From contig BCIJ01000008.1 of assembly GCA_001599935.1 (NCBI GenBank), forward strand, positions 282,302 to 346,301: a DNA stretch of 64,000 bases. The letters are read 5' to 3'. The stretch comes from Holtermannia corniformis. Taxonomy: Eukaryota; Basidiomycota; Tremellomycetes; Holtermanniales. Numbering within the stretch: position 1 is the first letter of the stretch; every line of letters starts with the position of its first letter. The notes below the pieces were generated by a model. The model had not been told where the DNA came from. It ran no database searches and saw nothing but the letters and a program-made list of their open reading frames with translations. Shown here piece by piece: positions 1-10,988 of the stretch. The position numbers and the translations under genes are program-made.

Positions 1-3000
1 GTCTGCAGACGTACAACCTCTGCCTTGCAGGTCTACTCAACGCTCGCACGGCAGGCGACTCGATCGCACCGATCCTCGAAACGTACAATGAGATGCTCGA
101 GCGCGATATTTTGCCCAACGGCCAGACGTACGCGATCGTGATCCGCGCGCTGTGTAGCCGCGAACAGGATATCCAGTTTGCCGTCAAGCGCTGGGAGGAG
201 GACAGGCACTGGCGTTCGTGGGAGCTCGATCTGGTACACGGCGGGCCAAAGGGCAACCGCGCGCCGTACGAAGAAGGCGAGACAAAGGACACGCTCGACT
301 CGTATCTCAAAGAGGGCAACTATGCGTCAGCCCTCCGCCTCTTCCGTGCCGCCGTCGGATACCAGGCCAAGGCGTTCAAATTCCACTCGCCCGTCTACAT
401 TGATCTGGTCAAAGCGTGCGCCGAGCGCGGAGACGTCGATGCCGCCGTCGAAGTGTTTGCACACGCCGAGAAGCACAACGTTGGTGATGCGCGCAGCTTG
501 CTGTGCCACGTCCTGACAGCGTACGGCAAGAAGAAGGACGTGCGCGGGATCAACGAGGTCTGGAACGAGTACCGTCGTTTGGCAGACGCGGACGGGTTCG
601 GCGCTGTCGAGGGTGAAGCTGTCGACCCGCAGAGTGCGTTCGCTCGCACACGCAACATGTGGCATTCCGCTGTGCACGCCTACATCTTGGCAGGGGATAC
701 GCCCGCCGCGCTGGCGTTGCTGGAACAGCAAATTGCCGCGTACGACCCGGACGCTGGCTTGACCGAAGCTCAGCGCGCTAGCGCGTCGCAGCCCCCTCCT
801 CCGACTTTCCTCACCTTTGGATCCATCATCGAAGCTCTCGTCGAGGTTGACAAGACCGAGGAGGCGTTCACATGGTGGCAAAAGGCTTTGCGGTCCGCCA
901 AGCAGCTCGAACCGTGCTCGTCTCCGACAGTACCGTTGCCGTCTTCGGCCAAGCTGATCGACAAGCTGATTGAAGAGGACCGGACCGACCTTGCTTTGTC
1001 GGTCGCGCGAGAGCTCACGGCCGAGGGAAAGCAGACGTACGACCACGCTCGTATTCGCCGCGTCGTCCTGCTACTCGCTGTCAAGGGAGCGCGCGCCCGT
1101 CAAGCCGGTGATCTTGCGGCAGAGAAGACGTGGCTCAACAAAGCGGTCGCGCTTGTCCACGATGCAGCCGGTACCTCACCCCTGCGCCTTTCGCTCGCTC
1201 CGACGGATGCCTTGTTCGGCGGTCTCATCGCTGCAGGTCGCTTCACCCACCTAGTGCAGCTTCTCGACCTCCTCACGCCTCCGACGGCCGTCAACCCGGG
1301 TTACGGCGTCCTTCTTGAGCCTCACCTCGAGGCACTCGTCAATGCTTCAGACGTACCACTCGCAATCCGCGTTCGAGGCTTCAACGCCTTCCTTCGTCAT
1401 GGATCCCGCCACTCGCCACAAGTACGCGCTCGCTTGCTAGAGCAGTACAAGGTCTCTCGCGCGCACGTTTCGTCGCCCAAAGATCTCGACCTTGAGCCTT
1501 ACAGCTGGCGCAGGCTGACCATGATCTTTGCCGACATCGGCAAGCAGGATCCTGACCTCTTGCTAGACTTCCAAGCCGAGACACTCGCATTCGTCGATGA
1601 CCTCGTCATCCTGGCGGGCAACAAGTCGACGGGCGGCGTTCTCTCACAGTGGCGATCGACCGACGTCGTGGAAGATCTCGCGGTTGTACTGCTTGATCAG
1701 TTTGGTCAGGATCGCGTGTTGGCCTCGCTCGAGGCCATCTTTGACAAACCGTTTGCCGAGAGGATGCTTGAGCGCATCTCAGCCCCTATCGCTATCCAGA
1801 ACTCGAGCGAGCCTGCTGAATTCGTCATGCCGCCTAGCCCGCACTCCTCGCCGTCATCGCTGCAACCTGTGACCCCGACCTACTCGCCTCAGCCTGCTTC
1901 GGCGCACACGTTCCACGTCGACGCCAAGCTCTCCGCTCGGGTCGACCAACACTTGCTCAGCAACGCGCCTATCACCCCGTTCATCGCCTACACTCGCATC
2001 CGCGAGGCTCTGGCTAAGGAGAACGCCGTTCCGCACGCCGACTCGATCGGGCGCCTGATCCAGGCTTTCTCGAGATTGTCTGACGAGGCCAAGGTTCGCG
2101 AGCTGTACGACCTCGCACAACTCGTGCTGCAGACAGCGTACCCGGACGCTGTGCAGCAGGCCCGCGCCTGGTTCTCGGTCGAAGACCACATGCTCATTGC
2201 CTGCTGCCACCTCGGCCACCTCGAGCAAGCCGGCATGCACCGTGGCAGGATTATTGAACTCGGTGGCGTGCCCAGCGCGGACGCGTATGCGTCCATGATC
2301 TCGAGTGCAAAGGACACAACGGATGACGCCTCGGTCGCGCGTGAACTCTTCGACGAGAGCCAGCGTCTTGGCGTCAGGCCCCACTTGTACCTGTACAACA
2401 CCATCATCTCCAAGCTGTCAAAGGCCCGCAAGGCTGAGCTTGCGCTCGAGTTGTTCGTGCACATGAAGGAGGCTGGGATCCGCCCGTCATCGGTCACTTA
2501 CGGCGCTGTTATCGTGAGTGTCTTGTCTATGTCGGCGTTCAGGAGCTGATATCTTGCAGAATGCGTGTTGCCGTGTGGGTGACGCCGAGTCTGCTGCTAC
2601 TCTGTTCAACGAGATGGTGAACGCTTCAAACTTCAAGCCTCGCGTCCCGCCTTACAAGTGCGTAGTTCCCCGCCGCCCAAACTGTACTGACCCGCGCAGC
2701 ACCATGATGCAGCTCTACCTCTACACCCGACCATCTCGCGAACTTGTGCTGCACTACTACGCCGCCATGCAGCAAGCCCGCGTCGCACCGTCCGCACACA
2801 CCTACAAGCTCTTGCTCGACGCTTACGGGACTTTGACACCGGTCGACATCCCTGGCATGGAGCGCATTTTCGAGCAGCTCTGCGCCGATTCGCGCGTCAA
2901 GGTCCAGGGCACGCACTGGGCTTCCCTTATCCTCGCTCACGGCACTGCGGGCAAGAATGTCGATCGCGCCGTCGAAGTCTTCGAGTCGTTCTACAATCAC

Positions 3001-3622
3001 CCCACCACGCGGCGGGGCGAGCAGCCCGATGCCGTCGTCTGGGAGGCTTTGCTCAACGTCTTTGCGCTTTCTGGGCGAGTTGATGACATGGCCGTCTACT
3101 TTGAGCGCCTCAAGCAATCCGGGGCCCGTGCTACAGCCTATGTCTACAATGCTCTCATCGCTGGCTACTCGTCAGCGGGTCAAATCGAAAAGGCTCGCGA
3201 AGTCTTCGAGACCATGGGCGACAGTGTGACTGGTGAGTTGTTTGCAAGCTGAAGCGCCTGTGCTGACGGTGTCCAGGTGTTGCCGCTCCCAACAACCACC
3301 CGACTCTGCTCACGTCGTCGGGTCAGGTCAAGCCCTCGACCGTGACAGACTCCCCGACCGATGTCGTCTTCCGCGAACCTTCAACATAGTGAGTTGAGCA
3401 CTGCAAGTTCAGACTGGGCTGACTCGATTCGTTAGCGAGGCAATGATCCGCGGCAACTTGCAAGCAGGCGATCGCGCTGCCGCAGAGCTCGTCTATGCCC
3501 GGATGGAGGAACGGTATGTCTACGCTATCTATGTCCTCTTGTCATCGCTGACCGCCAACAGCATGTATCCCCTGGCCGTCGCTATGCGCGCCCGGGCGAT
3601 CCTCGACGAGCCCTTCCTGTAG
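1..3622 (+). CDS. Pentatricopeptide repeat (PPR) protein, 5' end outside the window
   Basis: The reading frame is open from base 3, so the start lies upstream. Exons join in frame across introns at 2514-2559, 2658-2699, about 3233-3277, 3389-3435 and 3514-3561, ending at TAG 3620-3622. The protein carries many degenerate 35-residue helix-turn-helix units, such as TYNLCLAGLL, LYNTIISKLSKARKAELALE, VTYGAVINACCRVGDAESAA and TAYVYNALIAGYSSAGQIEK, with the PPR signatures TYN and GxxxxA. PPR proteins bind single-stranded RNA one base per repeat and in fungi mostly act on mitochondrial transcripts. The repeats at both ends flank a long, less regular central part (about residues 500-650 of the visible portion). 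The targeting peptide would be in the missing N-terminus, so location and RNA target are inference. Confidence 0.85.
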
Positions 3623-4285
3623 ACTGCAAAACCTCAGCAATCGCATTTTCGCATTCGCATTCTGCATGGGTTCTTCAGTATCGTGTATTTTAGACGTGAA
3701 TGGGTAATGGATATGCTGCTGGCCTGATGTTCCAAGTCACAATGCGCTACGATCCGCAAGACTGCATTCATAATCGAAGAGGCGGCAGAGCCGCCGAACC
3801 GCTCCGGTCCGGCTCAGGGACTTTCCTGACGCACCGCCGGCAAATTCTCGTTCAAGCGTAAAGCCTTTGCTGCAAGCGAACGCGGAGCAACGCTGGGTGC
3901 CGTGGCGCTCGCCCGTGGCTAAGCGACTGTGTTGCCGACGAGCTCTGGTGCGGGCGATCAGCGCACGCCTGTGCGGGCGCGTCTCCCATTCGACCGGCTC
4001 ATGGTCTCCATGTTTGCGGCGCACACTCGGATTGCTCAATCCAGCAGGCGGGCCGATATGGCGCTACGCCTTTGACGTCGTACGCGCAAAATTCTTCATG
4101 TGAGCGAGGCGGACCCGGTTGCTAGGCAGGTTTGGGTTTGTGATCGTCGATAAGGAGGAGAGTGCGCAACACTGTCGTCGGAGCAGCACGGGCAAACCGG
4201 CAAAAAGGGCCGCAGTATTATCACAGTTTGAGGTAGCACTGCTTGTGGAGCTGCATCACACACAACGACCTGGCGCCGTGAGAAG
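3623..4285. other. Intergenic, PPR 3' to kinase 5'
   Basis: 663 bases between the PPR stop and the kinase ATG. Both strands hold only short open frames with no recognisable domain. It presumably contains the PPR 3' UTR and the kinase promoter. I see no tRNA or repeat. Confidence 0.5.
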
Positions 4286-6755
4286 ATGCCGGAGCAAGTG
4301 GCAGGACCTTCGTATACGTCCAAAGCGCCTGCTGGGCCGCAGCACCCTGGTGCCGGCGCTCTCTATGCGTGCGGCTTGTGTGCCGCAGAGCAAGTTGCCT
4401 GGGATGGCGAGGTACGTGCTCAACTCGGTTGCGCCTTGTGTACTGACCGGCGCCTTGCAGTCTGTCATATCTGTCACGCGCAAGGTTGCCTCGCTGGATG
4501 AGCTGTTGGAACGCGGCATTGGCGACTACACCTTTGCGCCCGAAGGGCTACTGGGCAATGGCAAGTTCAGTGCGGTGTATCGAGTCGCAGACAAGCATGG
4601 TTCTTCAGTATGTTCAGTCCACCAGAAGACTGCTCGTACGCTGACGACTTGAAAGGCTGCGCTGAAACATACCCCGCTTTATCCACACCATCCATTGATA
4701 GCATCACGGCTGCTCCGCGAACCCACCTTATTGGCGCAAATACCGCCATACCCCAACCTGATAGGAGTCCAAGGCTGGCTTCGAACCGCTGATGGATTTT
4801 ACCTCATCGAGGATCTCCCAGAGGGTTATGTGCCGTTGAATACGTTGAGCGAAGGCCATTTGGTAGACCGCAAAACGGCCAGGCGGATCCTTGACCAGAT
4901 GGTCAGCGTGGTGCGAGACGGTCTGCACGAAGGTGGCAGAGTCTGCCACCGGGATCTCAAAGGCGAGAACTGCTTGGTTCATCCGTGAGTCGTGGTCGAT
5001 TCAATAAGAGCTATGCTAAGGTGGTCACAGGGAGACTGGTGATATCGTACTTCTTGGTAAGCTTCACCAGCTGTTGCAATTGACGGCGCGCTAAACGGAG
5101 CCGCAGATCTCGGACTGGCGACGCATTATTCTGCTTCACGCCCCAAGCTCACCACATGCTGTGGTAGCCCAGCTTTCCACGTTTGTATCTCATGCATGTG
5201 TCAGTACCCCGTTGACCACGTCGCAGAGTCCCGAAATCGTCGATGCACTCAATCAACCGCCCGGCGCAGTCACCTACTACGGTCCCGAACTCGACATCTG
5301 GTGCCTCGCCCTCACCATCCTTTCGCTGTTGTTGCAAGTCCGCTTCCCTCTCGGCCCCTCGCATGCGTCCATACCAGCGATGCGCCAGCGCGTGCTCGAA
5401 GCACTGTTTCAGCTTGACCGACTGTACCCCAGGGATGGCCTTGTCGGCCGTGAGCGAGACGACTGGGAGCGCGTCCGTGCCGCTTTGCGCGACTTTCTCG
5501 ACGTCGATGCCAAACGACGTATGGCGGCGTTCAAAAGATACGACGTTGGCGAGGAGATCAAGGCTAAAGTCAAGGAGGGCAAGAAGGTAATGGCAGATCG
5601 GCAGTGTAAGTCCTGCAAAAGCTGTCCAAGACCCAACTGAGCGATGTTACAGTCAAGACGACCAGCTTCATTCCCGCAGAAGTCAAGTACACTCTACCGA
5701 TTTACATGGTAGAGCCGTCTCTGCAGCCCGGCCAGCGCACCATCACGTTCCTCAACCCTACAAACGAGAGCGACAAGCGCGTGTACTCGTACATCAAATA
5801 CCTGTTACGTTCGGCCGGTATTCTCTACCACGCCGTGTCATGTACCGACGGCAAAGCGATCCTGCAAGTCGTCGTGCCACTCTCAGCTGCCATCAGCGCT
5901 TCAACAACCCCCGCTGCACTGCCTGCACAAACCCCAGCTGAAACCCAAGGGCCACCACCATCCCTACTTGCAACACTGCTCTCACCCCTCGTGCACCGCC
6001 GACCGGCTGCTCAACGCTCCGTATCCATGCCAGCTGTCCCCAAACCTATACCGACACCGCCTACCGGCGCCAGCAGTGCGCGCAAGGGTAAAGAATGGGC
6101 TGTACAGGCATGGCTCAGTATCGAGTCGCGACACTCATGCGGTGATCGCTCGAGCAAGACTACGCCCGATGCATCGCCTGCACTCGCTGGGCGGACCAAG
6201 CGACGATCTGAATCACCCGTATCGCCAGCGATGCCAATCACGCCGGTGCTCGACCTCTCTGAACTCGGCAACGATGTGTCCTCTGTCTCTGACGACTCAG
6301 ATACGGTTGTCATCACGTTGTCCGATCCACGACTATACCACGTCGTGCGTGATGCCCTCGCCGTCCCCGTCGAGCCACTGGCCAAGACTACCAAGCAACC
6401 GTCGTCCGAGCGCGGTCGCCGCCGCGCCACCAAGCCCGCAGCCACCGCGCCCGAAGACGAGATCACAATCGTCAGCGCCGACCGCAGCCCGGTCGTCCTG
6501 CCCGATCCAAACGACTCCGACATTTCAAAGTCGAAGCGCTCGCAGTCTGCCGAGACGATCATTGCCGTCGACGAAGGCGAAGGCGACGGGGGTGAGAAGC
6601 CGGCAAGGCATAAGCGCATGTCACCGCAGCGTGGCCGGCGCAAGGCGGGGGGGTTGCTTGAGGAACTGTTTGGCGGGCGGCTGGCGGAGTGGACGATGCC
6701 GGGCTATGGGCGGGCGAGTAGCGTGCCGCCTGGCGGGGTTGTGGTCAGGGACTGA
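4286..6755 (+). CDS. Serine/threonine protein kinase with long C-terminal tail
   Basis: Seven exons (4286-4411, 4461-4607, 4656-4984, 5031-5056, 5107-5180, 5227-5605, 5653-6755) give 2184 coding bases, 727 residues, with phase kept at every junction. The kinase domain shows a glycine loop (LLGNGKFSAVYRV), an AALK lysine rebuilt only after splicing, the catalytic loop HRDLKGEN, a DLG in place of DFG, and SPE in place of APE. The residues for phosphotransfer are therefore present, with two conservative variants. After the kinase domain comes a conserved-looking block (KYTLPIYMVEP to about ILQVVVPLS), then about 290 Ser/Pro-rich, probably disordered residues. I cannot place it in a named kinase subfamily; substrate and pathway are unknown. 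Confidence 0.85.
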
Positions 6756-7299
6756 GCCGGGTTGTTTGCAGCATGCATTTTTGGTGACATTGCTTGCGGC
6801 ATAACAGGTGGCAATGGTCAGCATTGGGTATTCGTCGGTATCGTTCTTCGCTCTCACCGGATTGGACTAGTCTGTGCGACAATCGATTGATATCGTCGTC
6901 ACAGGTCTCCGGACACGGGTGCGTATCTATCCAGGACGTTGTCAGCATAGCAAGAAGCTACGCTGGGCGCGGTTGGCGCATGCGGCGTGGCGAACAAGAC
7001 AAGGACCAGGGCTCGCCTGATTAGGCGAAAGAAGCGCAGCCGAGACCTTTGACTTGGCTCAGTGCAGTTTGTGCGCACTAGCGCACTGTTCGATCGCATA
7101 CGCTGACTGAAGGGAGAACTAGTCTTCACGTATCTAGGAGCTGTGAATAAGCAGCTGGTTCGAGTCATCCGTACCTGGCACCTGTGCTGTGTAGACAGCC
7201 AGCCGTCGATCTCCAGTGTCCGTCAAGGTGCATGGCTACAAATCATATATACAACCCAAAAAGTCCATCAAGAAGCTTCGTCATCGCTGCCACACCACC
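6756..7299. other. Intergenic between convergent genes
   Basis: 544 bases between the kinase stop (plus) and the stop of the S/T-P-rich gene (minus). It presumably holds the two 3' UTRs. I see no gene, repeat or RNA gene. Confidence 0.5.
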
Positions 7300-8112
7300 T
7301 CAAACCTCTCTCAGCAACCTGCGGCGCCTGTTCTCTCTCTCTTCCCTGCCTTCTCGCAGCGTCCTCCCAGGCGTCAACTCCTCGCCCTCGCCCTCGCCCT
7401 CTTCGTCGTCATCCTCGGCCTCATCGATCGATCTGGGATCGACCGTGCTCAATTTACTCCTCACCCTCGCGCTCTTTGGCGTCCGTGACGAGCTCGGACT
7501 CGGCAAGTGCACATACGTGTCACTGAGTGCTGGCGGAATGTTTTCCTGGTTCGTCTCGATTGAGGATGGCGAGTTCGAGGTTGGGGTTGTTGGAGTCTGG
7601 ACTGGCCGTGTCGGTGTGGGACGCGAGCTGGGCGTTAGGATTGCCCGGTTTCGGATCGGCCGTGAGGGTGGATCGGTGAAGATTGTGAAGCCTGGATCGT
7701 GCACGTCGATGTTGGAGTCGCGCTCGCGCGTGGTGATGGGTGGGGAGGGGGCTAGGGTCGGTTTGATCGGCGAGCCAGCCAGAGGTGTCGCATACGTATA
7801 TGTTCGTGGACTACTAGTACCCCTGTCAGCCAGGCAGACGACGAGCGTGACATACGTTTGAGCGACCTCATCTGCAAACAGTCGGCGTGCGGGACTGGTT
7901 CCACTGAGACCCGCACCGGTGTCCACCCGCCTACTCTTCGGCGTCACAACCCTACCGGCAGGCGAGTGCGCCCTCTTACTCGGCACCAACGAGACGCTGA
8001 CACTGAGCTTGGTCGGTGATCCAAAGGAAGCGGAAGAGGAAGCGGTTGCGTTTGCAATGGGAGGGAACAGGGAGAGCGGCAGCGCTGCGAGTGGCTCGCG
8101 ATGGCGTGGCAT
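7300..8112 (-). CDS. Disordered S/T-P-rich protein with RRLF cyclin-docking-like motif
   Basis: Open frame of up to 270 residues; a 33-nt in-frame GT...AG segment near 7828-7860 may be an intron, giving about 259. No fold is recognisable. It is rich in proline-directed sites (TPKSRR, SPIKP, TPSSRPTPTRP, TPTTPTSNSP, TPKSAR, TPGRT) and contains SPARRLFADE, whose RRLF resembles the RxL cyclin-binding (Cy) motif known in CDK inhibitors and substrates. It also has an acidic stretch (DEAEDDDEEGEGEGEE) and a basic C-terminus (ERENRRRRLL). These features suggest a cell-cycle CDK substrate or inhibitor, but this rests on short motifs only. Its promoter carries an inverted pair of telo-box sequences (8277-8308). 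Confidence 0.6.
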   Translation of the reverse strand: MPRHREPLAALPLSLFPPIANATASSSASFGSPTKLSVSVSLVPSKRAHSPAGRVVTPKSRRVDTGAGLSGTSPARRLFADEVAQTYVTLVVCLADRGTSSPRTYTYATPLAGSPIKPTLAPSPPITTRERDSNIDVHDPGFTIFTDPPSRPIRNRAILTPSSRPTPTRPVQTPTTPTSNSPSSIETNQENIPPALSDTYVHLPSPSSSRTPKSARVRSKLSTVDPRSIDEAEDDDEEGEGEGEELTPGRTLREGREERENRRRRLLREV

Positions 8113-8276
8113 CGTGTCGTGTTGGAGCTTGAGTTAAGCTAACTTGCGGGTGCTGACAAGATCCGTTGGTCGTCGTGGGCGGTGGCAAGAGGACAATGGG
8201 AACAAACAAATCAGTGACGAAGCACGGCGCTCGAGTGCGTGGCTGCCGGATCGGGGTACAATGAGAAATCCTGCTA

Positions 8277-8308
8277 AACCCTAAGCGGGGATATCCGGGG
8301 TTAGGGTT
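8277..8308. promoter_or_regulatory. Inverted pair of telo-box (AACCCTAA / TTAGGGTT) elements
   Basis: AACCCTAA at 8277-8284 and its exact reverse complement TTAGGGTT at 8301-8308 flank a 16-base GC-rich centre containing GGATATCC. TTAGGG-type sites in fungal and plant promoters bind Tbf1/TRF-like Myb proteins. The site lies about 165 bases upstream of the minus-strand gene that starts at 8112 and about 200 bases past the TCTP stop, so it would most naturally belong to the 8112 gene. Function is inferred. Confidence 0.5.
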
Positions 8309-8507
8309 CGCACAACCCCTTACTTGCCGGCCTCCGCATCAGCCAGCTTGCAATGATCAATAATGCAATGTCATGACATGTAGAGATCGCCAGAGGGCAC
8401 AGGCGGTGTCTATAAACCACTCGCGCCAAGCTGGGTTTTGGGTCGAGGAGAAAGGGGGTAATCCGACAACAAAGCAAAGATACTCTACGAGACGCAAAGA
8501 CAAGAGC

Positions 8508-9278
8508 TTAGATCTTGTACTGCAAGCGTGTTAGCGGGCTCTGAATGGGCTCTGCGAGCACAACCTACTCCGTGGAGTCCGTCCTTCCAGTAGGTCAGGT
8601 ACGGGGTCGTGCCGTCCTCACGGTAGTTCTGGCCAGGTGTCAGCACGAATACACGAGTGCTACTGCTTGGCCTATGCGTCGATTGACCGACGTAAAGGAC
8701 CGCAGCAGGATTCGACTCACAAGAAGGACGACCATGCCCTCGGGGTTCATGCTCTCGCCGACGTAGAACTCGTAGTCCTTGAAGCCGCCGACAATCTTCT
8801 TGGCGAAAGCCTGAGCACCCTTCTCAAAGGCCTCGACGCGCTCGGGGCTCTTCTCCTGGAGCTTGGCCTTGACGGTCTTCATGTAGCCCTTGAGGTAGGT
8901 GAGGTACGACTTCTTGTCGAACGAAGTCGCGGTCAAACGGAACGAGTGGACAACGTTGTTGACCTGCTCGGCACCGTTCTCGAGCGCCTCCTCGGCCTCC
9001 TCGGCGGAAGGGTTGCCACCTGAACAATGCGTTAGCTCTGTAGACCGAGATGGCGCAGCGTTGCGCCACCCGTTGCTACTCAGCACACGCACCAATGTCA
9101 ACCTCGCCCTCCTTGACAATGATCATCTGACAGTCAATCTCGTACGCAATGTCGTCGACGACCTTGCTGTAGGTCGCATCAGGTCGCGCTCTGGCCCTGG
9201 TACAGCAGCTGTGACTCACAACTCGTACGCGTCCGAGAGCATCTCGTCACCGGTGATAACGTCCTGGAAGATGAGCAT
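8508..9278 (-). CDS. TMA19: Translationally controlled tumour protein (TCTP)
   Basis: Starts MLIFQDVITGDEMLSDAYE at 9278 and continues through at least four introns as KVVDDIAYEIDCQMI, GGNPSAEEAEE, the helical region SYLTYLKGYMKTVKAKLQEK, and YVGESMNPEGMVVLL then NYREDGTTPYLTYWKDGL. A last short exon supplies YKI and the stop at 8508-8510, matching the usual C-terminal end of the family. TCTP is a small, abundant cytosolic protein that associates with ribosomes and responds to growth signals; yeast Tma19 is the counterpart. It is divergently transcribed from the Tra2-like gene, with about 200 bases between the two ATGs. Confidence 0.95.
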
Positions 9279-9479
9279 GGTGGGCGAGGTGGATTGCTAG
9301 TGTTTTGGGTAGGAGGGTGAGGTCTGGCGGGAGTGAAGACTGTAAAATCCAGCCAACGGGGTTAACCGCCACTTCGGCGATTCGGTGTTTTCGGTCAACC
9401 CGCCAAACCCCCACCGCTCTCGGCCCAGCACAGACATCCCGGTTTCTTCTTCCTCCACCACCCGAAAGCAATCATCACC

Positions 9480-10888
9480 ATGAGCGACAACGACGGTATG
9501 TCAACCTCCAGCCTCAGCCTCAGCCTCAGCTTCAGCCGCGAGTCGCGCTCGAGCTCGCGCCGTGTTCGCGCGCATGACCCCGGATCGGCAGCCAATGTTG
9601 TGCTCCACTCGCGTCGGTCGTACCCGTCTTGTCGACCGTCCAGCCTCGATCGAGTCTTGCGAGCCCAATGTCGAGTCACGCTATAGCCTGCTGTTGTGCT
9701 GGATGCCCTGTTCGCCCTTCGCGCCCGGTCCATCAGCATCAGTAGTTACCGCACCGCGTCGAGTCTCAGCCAGCCGCTTCGTACCATCGATCCGCGTCTT
9801 CCCCCCTAGCTCCAGCCGATCGATGACTGTACGACATTTCCTGACGCGCTCTCTTGCTTTTCAGCCTACCGCCCGCCCGCCCAGGAGGACTCTTACCCCG
9901 CGCGCGACCGCTCTCGCGAGCGTGAGCGTGAGCGCTCAAGGTCGCCCGCTCGTCGTGAGCGCAGCGCTAGCCCGCGCCGCAATGGCGACGGTGACAGGCG
10001 GTCAGTCTCCCGTGACCAGCACGAGGTCGTACTCACCCTCGACCGCAGTGACCGCGCACCGCCTCAACAGGAAGAGTCGGTCAACCCGGGTAACAACCTG
10101 CACGTGTCGGGCTTGGCTCGCCAAGTCGATGTCCCATTGCTCGAAGAGGTCTTTGGCAAGGCCGGCAAGGTATGTCTGGCCCGCTGCACCTGGCCCGTTG
10201 CTAACTCGCGCCATAGGTCCAGAAGGCTTCGATCATGTTCGACCCTCACTCGCGCGAGTCGCGTGGCTTTGGCTTCGTAATGATGGACACTCCCGAGGAC
10301 GCCGCTGCCGCTATCGACCAGTGCTCTGGCCTGAACCTCGAGGGCAAGACCATCTCGGTCACGCACGTGGGTCTTCTGCTCATATACGCGTTCGTCGAGC
10401 TGACGCGCTTGCAGGCCAAGCGCGCCAAACCCAGGTCGCCCACTCCGGGTCGCTACCACGGCGTCAAGATGGACGGCCCGGGTGGTTTCCGTGGTGGCTA
10501 TGGTCGGTTTTTCTTTCCGCAACCGAGTTCAGCCTGACGAACATGATAGAAGACCGGCCGTACCAGCCGCGATCATACGACGCGCGCTACTCTGACCGTG
10601 GACCTCCCCCTTCGCGTTGTCCGTATAGCATCCGGCCTTGAGCCAGACAGTACAGTTCAGTCGGCTGATTTGTTCAGCAGACGATGACCGCGACCGCCGC
10701 TATGACGATCGCCCACGCTACGACGACCGTCGCGGCTACGACCGCTACGATCGGTGAGTCTACCCGTTCCCACTTTGGTTCGTACTGACCCTCGCAGTGA
10801 CCGCGAGTACGCTCCCCGTGGCCCGCCCGCCGAGCGCGGCTACGACCGTCGCGACGAGCGCCCGCGCTACGACGACAGACGCTACTAG
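9480..10888 (+). CDS. TRA2: Tra2-like SR protein with one RRM
   Basis: A tiny first exon (ATG AGC GAC AAC GAC G) is followed by an unusually long first intron (about 9496-9860). The protein then runs through an RS-rich N-terminus (RDRSREREREERSRSPARRE), one RRM (RNP2-like NLHVSGLA, RNP1-like RGFGFVMM), and a C-terminus rich in RYDDR, RGYDR and GGFRGGYG, interrupted by four short introns. This RS-RRM-RG/RY order is that of Transformer-2 splicing activators, which bind purine-rich exonic enhancers in the nucleus. Ends at TAG 10886-10888. The intron between 10609 and 10682 has a poor donor, so the boundaries there are uncertain. Confidence 0.85.
9505..9536 (+). repeat. CCTCAG short tandem repeat in first intron of the Tra2-like gene
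   Basis: Several head-to-tail copies of the hexamer CAGCCT lie about ten bases after the first 5' splice site. They encode nothing in the accepted gene model. Pyrimidine-plus-CAG repeats resemble stacked 3' splice sites and could influence splicing; that is inference. Confidence 0.6.
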
Positions 10889-10988
10889 GCGCGTTCATGG
10901 CTCGTGCGTGGGTAAGTATGGTTCTGGTTCTCCTTGTCAAAAATACATAGGCGCAATGTTAGGTTTTTCCGTGTTACGACCACGTCCG

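Noticed and set aside
7160..7185. GGTTCGAGTC-like sequence resembling a tRNA T-loop
   Set aside because: No acceptor, D or anticodon stem can be built around it.
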